16,832 nucleotides of DNA, from the NCBI GenBank assembly GCA_023412175.1, contig JAEYOB010000414.1:1-16832 (forward strand), written 5' to 3'. Position 1 is the first letter of the stretch. Each line of letters begins with the position of its first letter. This DNA is from Pseudomonadota bacterium (GTDB lineage Bacteria > Pseudomonadota > Alphaproteobacteria > Azospirillales > Azospirillaceae). The position numbers and the translations under genes are program-made. Below are positions 1-5,883 of the stretch, in pieces. The notes under the pieces are model-generated. The model did not search any database and had not been told where the DNA came from. It saw only the letters and a list, made by a program, of their open reading frames with translations.

Positions 1-218
1 TCGTCACCCCGTGCGGCCAATTCCTTGAACAGGCTGCGCGCCTGCCCTTCGTCGGTCCAGCGCGCCACCGCGTCGATGCCGGCCGGCGTGTCGGGCTGGC
101 CGGCCCGCCCGCTGTCACCCTGCACGCCGTAGACTTGGCCGTTGCGCACCTCGATCACCGCATGGCGAGCATCGCACTCGACCAGACGGAAACTTCCCTG
201 CTCCTCGATTACCTTCAT
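1..218 (-). CDS. Unknown protein, C-terminus beyond the window
   Basis: A minus-strand reading frame opens with ATG at 218-216 and runs without a stop off the left edge, giving about 72 residues. It begins MKVIEEQGSF and ends near FKELAARGD. The visible part is soluble and mixed in charge, probably a short beta-rich stretch (residues 1-35) followed by helix, with no signal peptide or membrane segment. I do not recognise the family. An ATG rather than GTG start and coding-like codon use support it, although the ribosome site is only a weak GGGG stretch. It is divergent from the LigD-type polymerase across about 100 bp, so the two may share a regulatory region. A link to end joining is only a guess from position. 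Confidence 0.55.
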   Translation of the reverse strand, partial: MKVIEEQGSFRLVECDARHAVIEVRNGQVYGVQGDSGRAGQPDTPAGIDAVARWTDEGQARSLFKELAARGD

Positions 219-281
219 TGCGACCCCGTTCGGCCGTTGCGTCGTTCCGCCCTCAACCCCGCCAGGGAGCGAATGTTGCCG

Positions 282-300
282 TGCAGCGTTTTCCGCTGCA
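282..300 (+). promoter_or_regulatory. Hairpin just upstream of the ligD ribosome site
   Basis: TGCAGCG (282-288) and CGCTGCA (294-300) form a perfect 7-bp inverted repeat with the 5-nt loop TTTTC. It ends 5 nt before the AGGAGG at 306-311 that serves the polymerase gene. In RNA it could affect ribosome loading, or the DNA could bind a protein. A chance palindrome cannot be excluded. Confidence 0.3.
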
Positions 301-317
301 GCAGCAGGAGGCGTTCC

Positions 318-1175
318 GTGCCGAAAACCACCACCGATGCCATCGGGATCGCCGGCGTTCCCCTCACCCACCCCGACAAGGTGCTCTGGCAAACCCAGGG
401 CGCCACCAAGCGCGATCTGGCCGAGTACTACGCCGCCATCGCCGAGCGCATCCTGCCGCACGTGGCGAACCGGCCGCTGACACTGGTGCGCTGCCCGTCC
501 GGCAGCGGCGGCGCCTGCTTCGTGCAGAAACATCCCTGGGCCGGCCTGCACAAGGCGGTGCGCCGCGTCCATTCGGGCGCGGAGGTATGGCTGGCGGTGG
601 ACGATCTGCCGGGTCTGGTGGCGTTGGTGCAGATGGGCGTGCTCGAACTGCATCCCTGGGGCGCGACCACCGACGACCTGGAACGCCCGGACCGGATCGT
701 CTTCGACCTGGATCCGGACGAAGGCGTGTCGTGGGAACGGGTGGTGGCCGGCGCACGGGAGATCCGCGCGAACCTGGAGGCGCTGGGCCTGCGCAGCTTC
801 GTCAAGACCACCGGCGGCAAGGGATTGCACGTGGTGCTCCCCGTCGAACCCGCTGTGAGCTGGGAAGCGGCCAAGACCTTTGCCCACGATGTGGCGGTAC
901 GGCACGCCGAACAGCAACCGGAGCGCTACACGACGAACCCGCAGAAGGAGGCGCGCAGCGGACGGATCTTCCTCGACCATCTGCGCAACAGCCGCGGCGC
1001 CACCGCGGTGGCCGCCTATTCAACCCGTGCCCGCCCCGGCGCCCCGGTGGCGACGCCGCTGGACTGGGACGCGCTGAGCGACGATCCGGCGGCCAACCGT
1101 CACACCTTGGGCGATCCGCCGAAGGGCAATCCATGGAAGGGGTTCTTCGAGGTGCGGCAGCGTTTGCCGGAGTAG
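318..1175 (+). CDS. ligD: LigD-type NHEJ DNA polymerase/primase domain protein
   Basis: A stand-alone polymerase domain of the bacterial non-homologous end-joining protein LigD (archaeo-eukaryotic primase superfamily, 285 aa). The family fills gaps at broken DNA ends, preferring ribonucleotides, together with Ku and a ligase. Visible motifs are GVLELHPWG (residues 107-115), the metal-binding FDLDP with Asp130 and Asp132, the nucleotide-binding GGKGLH (166-171), and FLDHLRNSRGATAVA (218-232) with the third acidic residue Asp220. Start choice: GTG at 318 has AGGAGG at 306-311 with 6-nt spacing, and the protein begins where the family does. The same frame is open upstream to 135, but that part has no homology-like content. 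No ligase or nuclease domain is fused, and neither Ku nor a ligase is in the window, so partners must be encoded elsewhere. The gene ends 13 nt from the convergent gene at 1189. Confidence 0.9.
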   Translation: MPKTTTDAIGIAGVPLTHPDKVLWQTQGATKRDLAEYYAAIAERILPHVANRPLTLVRCPSGSGGACFVQKHPWAGLHKAVRRVHSGAEVWLAVDDLPGLVALVQMGVLELHPWGATTDDLERPDRIVFDLDPDEGVSWERVVAGAREIRANLEALGLRSFVKTTGGKGLHVVLPVEPAVSWEAAKTFAHDVAVRHAEQQPERYTTNPQKEARSGRIFLDHLRNSRGATAVAAYSTRARPGAPVATPLDWDALSDDPAANRHTLGDPPKGNPWKGFFEVRQRLPE

Positions 1176-1188
1176 AGTATGGCCCTGC

Positions 1189-1749
1189 TCACGCCGTCCG
1201 CCGTGCCCGCCGCCGCTTGCCATGCTCCTCCACCCGCTCCATCAGGTCGGCGACGCCCAGAGCGTCGTCGAACTCGCCCTGCCGCAGCAGCGTCCGGCCG
1301 AAGACGGCGAGCGTGCCGAGCACCGCCTCCTCGTCGGTGACGCCGTGCGCCGGCTGCTCCTCGCGATCGACCAGCAGCGCGCCATGCACGGCAAGCTCCT
1401 CCGCCACCGCGTTGATGGCCTGGTCGAGCGCTGTCTCGTCCCCGGTGGGCACGCTAAGGATCGGCTTCAGAAGTTCGGCAAAGGATAGAGGGGTGTCTTG
1501 ATCCATCATTTCACGTCCTGCGGGCTCAGCCGCATTTGGGAAAAAGGCGCAGCCGGCCACCAGCATCAGGGCCCGCTCCTGCGCGCCGGGAAGATCCGGA
1601 CAACGCGCCATGCGGCGGCCATTCACCAGCACGTCCCAACCGTCGTCGTCATCGTCGCCGACCTCGTAGCGCAGTTCGATCCGCCGTCCGCCACCTTCCA
1701 GGAACAACCGGCGCGGCGTCTCGAACCGCCAAGTGATCGGTGGTCGCAT
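1189..1749 (-). CDS. Unknown 186-aa acidic protein
   Basis: I do not recognise this family. The N-terminal half (residues 1-75) looks beta-rich, with an acidic run GDDDDDGWDV near 31-40. The C-terminal half (residues 85-175) looks helical and ends in an Arg-rich tail (KRRRARRTA). No signal peptide or membrane segment is seen. Start choice: ATG at 1749 has GGAG 6 nt upstream. A GTG four codons earlier (1761) is in frame but overlaps that ribosome site. Two adjacent internal ATGs at 1509 and 1506 (MMDQDTPLSF) could start a shorter helical form, but lack a good ribosome site. The gene is convergent with the polymerase gene and separated from the MFS gene by 218 bp, so it is probably its own transcription unit. 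Confidence 0.65.
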   Translation of the reverse strand: MRPPITWRFETPRRLFLEGGGRRIELRYEVGDDDDDGWDVLVNGRRMARCPDLPGAQERALMLVAGCAFFPNAAEPAGREMMDQDTPLSFAELLKPILSVPTGDETALDQAINAVAEELAVHGALLVDREEQPAHGVTDEEAVLGTLAVFGRTLLRQGEFDDALGVADLMERVEEHGKRRRARRTA

Positions 1750-1967
1750 TTCGGTCTCCACGGCGCCCCGCCCCGTGCCGGGCAGGCGCCGTCATCGTTC
1801 GTCGTATCCCGCACGGGACAGGCATGGCCCGCCGCTGCCGCGTGGCGGCGCCTCCGGTCCGACAGACCGGTCCTGGATGCGGAAAGGGGATCAGGCGGAT
1901 CTCGTCCGCAGGGCACATGTAGCCATATGGGCGCCGAACGCCGCGCATCAAGGCGCTTACGGCCTGC

Positions 1968-3425
1968 TCATTCGGCTGGGGAGAGGCTGCTCAAGGGGGT
2001 GGCGACGCTCTCCAGCGGCTTGCGCTCGGCCCGTACGCCGATCCACAGCTCGATCACCGCCGCGACGATCATCAGGGTGGACGCGATGGCATAGCCGATC
2101 ATGATCTGGCCGCGGTCGCCAGTCTCGATCAGGCGCCCGAAGAACCACGGCGCCGCCACGCCGCCCAGCAGCGTTCCCAGCGCATAGAACAGCGAAATCG
2201 CGGTTGCCCGCGCCTCCAGCGGAAAGCTCTCGCTGACCGTCAGGTAGGCGGAACTGGCCGCCGCCGAGGCCACGAAGAAGATGACGCTCCACGCCACCGT
2301 CTGCGTCGTCGCGGTCAGCATGCCGTGCAGGAACAGCCAGCCGGTGCCGAACAGCAGCACGCCCGACAGCGCGTAGGTGGTGGCGATCATCGGCTTGCGC
2401 CCCCAGGTGTCGAACAGCGGACCCAGCAGCAGCGGACCCATGAAATTGCCCAGAGCGAAGGGCAGCACGTACCACCCCACGTCGCTGTTCGGCACGCCAT
2501 AGAACTTGGTCAGGATCAGCACGTTGGTGAAGAAGATCGCGTTGTAGAAGAAGGCCTGCGCGATCATCAGCGACAGCCCGAGGAAGGAGCGCCGGCGGTA
2601 TTGCGTGAACAGCACCCGCGCCACCGCGAACATGGAGGTGTCGCGGCTGAGGTCGAAGCCCATCCGCTTGCCCTCCTCCACCGGCAGCGCATGGCGGGTC
2701 GAGGCGCGGACCTGATCCTCGATGCGCTCGACGATGTCCTCGGCCTCGGCAACGCGGCCCTTGATCATCAGCCAGCGCGGGCTTTCCGGCAGGAAGGTGC
2801 GCAGGAAGATGATGAACAGCGCCAGCGCGCCGCCGATGCCGAAGGCCAGACGCCAGCCCAGGTCCGGTCCCAGGAAGCCGGGCGCCAGCAGCACCACCGC
2901 GCCCATGGCGCCCAGCGCCGCCCCCACCCAGAAGCTGCCGTTGATGGCGAGGTCGGTGCGGCCGCGGTAGCGGGCCGGGATCAATTCCTGGATCGCCGAG
3001 TTGATGGCGGCGTATTCGCCGCCGATGCCCGCCCCGGTCAGGAAGCGGAACGCCGCGAAGCTCCAGTAGTCCCAGGCGAAGGCGCTGGCCAGCGTCGCCA
3101 GGGCGTACACCGCCAGCGTGATGTAGAAGAGCTTCCTGCGTCCCCAGCGGTCGGTCAGCCAGCCGAACAGGACGGCGCCGATCACCGCGCCGAGGATGTA
3201 GGCGCTTCCCATGTCGCCGATGTCGGCGTCGGTGAAGCGCAGGGTCGGGCTGTCCTTCAACGCGCCGGCGATGGAGCCGGCAATCGTGACCTCCAGCCCG
3301 TCGAGGATCCAGGTGATGCCGAGCGCCACCACCACCAGCCAGTGGAACCGGCTCCAGGGGAGCCGGTCCAGCCGGTGGGGGATGTCCGTGTGGACGATGT
3401 TCGTCCCGCCAGGACGCCCGTTCAC
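1968..3425 (-). CDS. MFS transporter, substrate unknown
   Basis: A 485-aa major facilitator superfamily carrier of the inner membrane with about 12 hydrophobic segments in two halves. Family marks are an acidic residue in the first helix (LDGLEV, residues 41-46), the loop 2-3 motif GWLTDRWGRRK (88-98), its second-half counterpart GPLFDTWGRK (335-344), RFLTGAGIGGEY (127-138) and PESPRWL (213-219). The first and last marks recall the sugar-porter and organic-acid:proton symporter groups, and they do not fix the substrate. The start is GTG at 3425, preceded by a GGAGGGGAG-type ribosome site. It lies 18 nt downstream of the aldolase gene on the same strand, so the two are very probably co-transcribed. 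A sugar, sugar acid or carboxylate substrate is plausible from this pairing. Confidence 0.88.
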   Translation of the reverse strand: MNGRPGGTNIVHTDIPHRLDRLPWSRFHWLVVVALGITWILDGLEVTIAGSIAGALKDSPTLRFTDADIGDMGSAYILGAVIGAVLFGWLTDRWGRRKLFYITLAVYALATLASAFAWDYWSFAAFRFLTGAGIGGEYAAINSAIQELIPARYRGRTDLAINGSFWVGAALGAMGAVVLLAPGFLGPDLGWRLAFGIGGALALFIIFLRTFLPESPRWLMIKGRVAEAEDIVERIEDQVRASTRHALPVEEGKRMGFDLSRDTSMFAVARVLFTQYRRRSFLGLSLMIAQAFFYNAIFFTNVLILTKFYGVPNSDVGWYVLPFALGNFMGPLLLGPLFDTWGRKPMIATTYALSGVLLFGTGWLFLHGMLTATTQTVAWSVIFFVASAAASSAYLTVSESFPLEARATAISLFYALGTLLGGVAAPWFFGRLIETGDRGQIMIGYAIASTLMIVAAVIELWIGVRAERKPLESVATPLSSLSPAE

Positions 3426-3443
3426 AAGGCTCCCCTCCGCCGC

Positions 3444-4538
3444 TTACGCCACGGCGAGCGACTTGCCGGTCGAGCCGAGGTCGGCGAAGGCCTCGTCCAG
3501 ACGGTCGGCAATGCCCTTCTCGCCCTCGCGCAGCCAGACGCGCGGGTCGTAGATCTTCTTGTAGGGCTTGCCGGTCTCCGGGTCGATCTGGTGACGGAAG
3601 GCCTTCTCGTTCGCAAAGACGAACTTGCCGACGGTCGAGGCGAAGGCGAACTGGGTGTCGGTGTCGATGTTCATCTTGAACACGCCGTAACGCACCGCCT
3701 CCTCGATCTTCTCCTTCTCCGAGCCGGAGCCGCCGTGGAACACCAGCGCCAGCGGCTTCTCGCCGCCGCCATGGCGCTGCGACACGAGATCCTGCGAGTT
3801 CTTCAGAATCTCCGGACGCAGCTTGACGTTGCCCGGCGCGTAGACGCCGTGCACGTTGCCGAAGGACGCCGCCACCGAGAAGTGGCCGATCGGCGACAGC
3901 ATCTCATAGGCGCGTAGCACGTCCTCGGGCTGGGTGTAGAGGTGGGCGTTGTCGGCGCTGAGATCCTCCGAGCCGACTCCGTCCTCCTCGCCGCCGGTGA
4001 CGCCCAGTTCGATCTCCAGGCTCATGCCCATCGGCGCCAGGCGCTTCAGGATGCGCGCGCACTCCTCCAGGTTCTCCTCCAGCGGCTCCTCCGACAGGTC
4101 CAGCATGTGCGAGCTGAACAGCGGCTTGCCGGTGCGGCGGAACTCCTCCTCGCTGTGGGCGATCATGCCCTCGACCCAGGGGATCAGCTTCTTGGCGGCG
4201 TGGTCGGTGTGCATGATCACGCACACGCCGTACTGCTCGGCCAGCAGGTGGACATGCCGGGCGGCCGAGACGGCGCCGAGGATGCGCGCCTGCGTCGAGT
4301 CCTTCATGCCCTGGCCGGCGTAGAACTGCGCGCCGCCGCTGGAGAGCTGTATGATGACGTCGGACTTGTTGCGGGCCGCCGATTCCAGCACGGCGTTGAT
4401 GGTGCTGGTGCCGATCACGTTGACCGCCGGCAGCGCGTAGCCGCCGTCGCGGCAGGCCGCCAGCAGGGTACGGTAATCCTCGCCGGTGACGACGCCGGGC
4501 TTAAGCCCGCTCCGGGTCAGGGCCGTAGACGTGTTCAT
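3444..4538 (-). CDS. fbaA: Class II fructose-1,6-bisphosphate aldolase (FbaA type)
   Basis: A zinc-dependent aldolase (EC 4.1.2.13) that interconverts fructose 1,6-bisphosphate with glyceraldehyde 3-phosphate and dihydroxyacetone phosphate in glycolysis, gluconeogenesis and the Calvin cycle. At 364 aa it matches the long class IIA form of E. coli FbaA (359 aa). Catalytic and metal residues can be placed: Asp112 and His113 in MHTDHAAKK, Glu177 in EIELGVTGGEEDG, His230 in GNVHGVYAPG, His268 in VFHGGSGS, and Asn290/Asp292 in NIDTDTQ, which binds the substrate phosphate. Start choice: ATG at 4538 with GGCGG upstream; the N-terminal length fits the family. It is first in a two-gene unit with the MFS carrier and has a 404-bp upstream region shared with the divergent kinase gene. 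No residue appears to be missing. Confidence 0.95.
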   Translation of the reverse strand: MNTSTALTRSGLKPGVVTGEDYRTLLAACRDGGYALPAVNVIGTSTINAVLESAARNKSDVIIQLSSGGAQFYAGQGMKDSTQARILGAVSAARHVHLLAEQYGVCVIMHTDHAAKKLIPWVEGMIAHSEEEFRRTGKPLFSSHMLDLSEEPLEENLEECARILKRLAPMGMSLEIELGVTGGEEDGVGSEDLSADNAHLYTQPEDVLRAYEMLSPIGHFSVAASFGNVHGVYAPGNVKLRPEILKNSQDLVSQRHGGGEKPLALVFHGGSGSEKEKIEEAVRYGVFKMNIDTDTQFAFASTVGKFVFANEKAFRHQIDPETGKPYKKIYDPRVWLREGEKGIADRLDEAFADLGSTGKSLAVA

Positions 4539-4942
4539 GCGTTCCGCCTTTCACTCTCTTCGATGGATCCGGCCACGGGGCGCGCGGCGACAGCCGACGG
4601 CATAGCCCAACAGCCTGTGCGCCGCGACGTTGCCCCAGCCCGCGCATTTCCGCAACCGGGCTGATCGTTACGGCATCTTGCCCCCGATGCTTACGTCCAC
4701 CGCCAGAGGAAGAGCGACACCATCGGCCAAACCCGCAGACATCCGGCTTCATGTCAAACAACCGGAAAGCAATATTGGGCCGCTTCCCGAATTGATAATC
4801 GACATCTGGCAAGCTTAGTATTCGACAACGACTGCCACCGACGGCAATGTCGCATTTTTGTCCACTCGCGGCCACAGCAATCTCACACCTACCTCTATCG
4901 ATCGGAGAACATCATGGTGGAAAAGACGAGAGGAACACCACC
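4539..4942. other. 404-bp divergent intergenic region (fbaA / HisKA_2 kinase)
   Basis: This is the only gap over 300 bp. It is GC-rich near fbaA and clearly more AT-rich from about 4735 to 4870, as expected for promoters. It contains the inverted repeat CAGCCCG (4636-4642) / CGGGCTG (4657-4663), a possible fbaA operator about 100 nt upstream of its start. There is a candidate sigma-70 promoter at 4792-4821 for the plus-strand kinase, a short leader frame from 4914 and a start-codon hairpin at 4913-4945. I found no convincing -35/-10 pair for fbaA: a TTGACA lies on the minus strand at 4757-4752 with no acceptable -10 at 16-18 nt. No gene of normal size is visible. Confidence 0.6.
4792..4821 (+). 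promoter_or_regulatory. Candidate sigma-70 promoter for the HisKA_2 kinase
   Basis: TTGATA (4792-4797, 5 of 6 to consensus) is followed after 18 nt by TAGTAT (4816-4821, 4 of 6), in the most AT-rich part of the gap. Transcription would start near 4828, leaving a leader of about 115 nt that holds the short frame at 4914 and the start-codon hairpin. The match is moderate and unproven. Confidence 0.3.
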
Positions 4943-4945
4943 ATG
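4913..4945 (+). promoter_or_regulatory. Hairpin covering the kinase start codon and enclosing its ribosome site
   Basis: CATGGTGG (4913-4920) and CCACCATG (4938-4945) form a perfect 8-bp inverted repeat. The second arm contains the kinase ATG (4943-4945) and the 17-nt loop contains its ribosome site AGAGGA (4929-4934). The first arm contains another ATG (4914-4916) that has its own good ribosome site. In RNA the helix would hide both start codons. A function in translational control is inferred. Confidence 0.4.
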
Positions 4946-5012
4946 TGGCGAGACCTTATCCGGCGCGGCGTCGAGCGCGCGGTCGCGCAGTTTCCCGGCC
5001 CCCTCGCCCTAG
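4914..5012 (+). CDS. Possible 32-codon leader peptide overlapping the kinase start
   Basis: ATG at 4914 has GGAG at 4904-4907 with 6-nt spacing, as good a site as that of the kinase itself. The frame runs 32 codons (MVEKTRGTPPCG...) to TAG at 5010-5012 and overlaps the first 23 codons of the kinase out of frame. The sequence resembles no known peptide, and its later codons are constrained by the kinase frame. It may be a translated leader that tunes kinase expression, or an accident. A frameshift joining it to the kinase is less likely, because the kinase has its own start and ribosome site. Confidence 0.2.
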   Translation: MVEKTRGTPPCGETLSGAASSARSRSFPAPSP

Positions 5013-5782
5013 GCGCCGGCCCCGCCCTCGCTCTCCCTTGGACGTTGGCCCCCCGGCACGCCCGAACCACCGTGGCGATGGTCTGCGCCGCAGCCGGGAA
5101 CGGCAGCGACGACGACTCCGAGGATCCCGCCGTCCTGCGCGCCCGCATCGCCGCACTGGAAACCGAACTGGGCCGGACCGAGCTGCTGCTGCGCGAGACC
5201 AATCACCGCGCCAAGAACGCCTTCGCCACCATCGCGTCGCTGGTCCAGATCGAGTTGGCCGACATTCACGACCCGCAGGCGCGCGAGGTGCTCCAACTCA
5301 CCCAGGAGCGGCTGGCGGCAGTGGCGCTGGTGCATCAGGCGCTCCAGGGCCAGAGCGACGACGCGGTCCTCGACCTCGGCGCGCTGCTTCAGCGGCTGGG
5401 CGCCGCCACCGCTTTCTCCATGGGCGCCGAAGAGCGCGGCGTCGAGGTGCGCATAGCCGCGCAGCCCGCGCCGGTCGAGGCCAACCAGGCTGTCAACCTG
5501 GCGCTGATCGCCAACGAACTGCTGACCAACGCCCTGAAATACGCCTTCACCGGCCGCGATGCCGGCTTCGTCGAACTGGCGCTGCGCCCGCGCGCCGGCA
5601 CTCTGCTGCTGCGCGTTCGCGATAATGGAATCGGCAGCGGTGTTGCGTCCGGCCGCCGGTCCGAAGGCGGCACCGGCCTCACCCTCGTCCGCCGGCTGGC
5701 CGAACAGATCGGCGCGCGGGTGCGCTTCGGCCACCGGGGCGGCACCTCCGTCACCGTCTCGATCCCCTACGCGCCGGGCTGA
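4943..5782 (+). CDS. Soluble sensor histidine kinase, HisKA_2 type
   Basis: A 279-aa cytoplasmic histidine kinase. Residues 1-60 are low in complexity and have no recognisable sensor domain. Residues 62-87 form a coiled coil (LRARIAALETELGRTELLLRE). The HisKA_2 phosphoacceptor helix follows with NHRAKNAFATIASL (87-100) and His88. The ATPase domain has the N box NELLTNALKYAF (191-202), DNGIG (227-231), GGTGLTLVRRLAEQIGA (242-258) and GGTSVTVSIP (266-275). Start choice: ATG at 4943 with AGAGGA at 4929-4934; the frame is open to 4847, but the extra N-terminus has no ribosome site. It lies 101 nt before the siaA-type gene on the same strand. With no sensor domain, its input is probably another protein. 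It could phosphorylate the response regulator at 8063, but HisKA_2 kinases often serve unlinked partners. Confidence 0.88.
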   Translation: MWRDLIRRGVERAVAQFPGPLALGAGPALALPWTLAPRHARTTVAMVCAAAGNGSDDDSEDPAVLRARIAALETELGRTELLLRETNHRAKNAFATIASLVQIELADIHDPQAREVLQLTQERLAAVALVHQALQGQSDDAVLDLGALLQRLGAATAFSMGAEERGVEVRIAAQPAPVEANQAVNLALIANELLTNALKYAFTGRDAGFVELALRPRAGTLLLRVRDNGIGSGVASGRRSEGGTGLTLVRRLAEQIGARVRFGHRGGTSVTVSIPYAPG

Positions 5783-5840
5783 ACCGGCCAACCCCGTCGG
5801 CGGTTGTCCCAGCATAAATCCGTTTGCATCGATCCAAAGA

Positions 5841-5864
5841 CGTTAGGATGCTGGCATCCTAACG
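5841..5864. promoter_or_regulatory. Perfect 10-bp inverted repeat upstream of siaA
   Basis: CGTTAGGATG (5841-5850) and CATCCTAACG (5855-5864) are exact inverted arms around the 4-nt spacer CTGG. The repeat ends 8 nt before the AAGGGA ribosome site (5873-5878) of the phosphatase gene. No T-run follows, so it is not a typical terminator. The AT-containing arms stand out in this GC-rich DNA. An operator or an RNA hairpin at the ribosome site is more likely. The inner TTAGGAT recurs at 8014-8020 before the response regulator gene. Confidence 0.55.
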
Positions 5865-5883
5865 GCCGACTGAAGGGATCGAC

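Noticed and set aside
1854..1870. CCGGTC-CGACA-GACCGG hairpin as terminator of the fbaA-MFS unit
   Set aside because: It is about 100 nt past the MFS stop, short and without a T-run. Nothing else is identifiable in the 218-bp gap.
4636..4663. Inverted repeat CAGCCCG-N14-CGGGCTG as an fbaA operator
   Set aside because: Seven GC-rich pairs with a 14-nt spacer are weak evidence, and an alternative pairing (GTTGC / GCAAC) overlaps it. It is mentioned only in the intergenic entry.
4823..4859. Imperfect hairpin (CGACA..TGCC / GGCA..TGTCG) followed by TTTTT upstream of the HisKA_2 kinase, like an attenuator
   Set aside because: The stem has a 5-nt against 1-nt bulge, and the best promoter candidate would start transcription inside it.
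4847..4942. Upstream in-frame extension of the HisKA_2 kinase
   Set aside because: No ribosome site at 4847, and the translated extension runs through the AT-rich leader; ATG 4943 has AGAGGA upstream.
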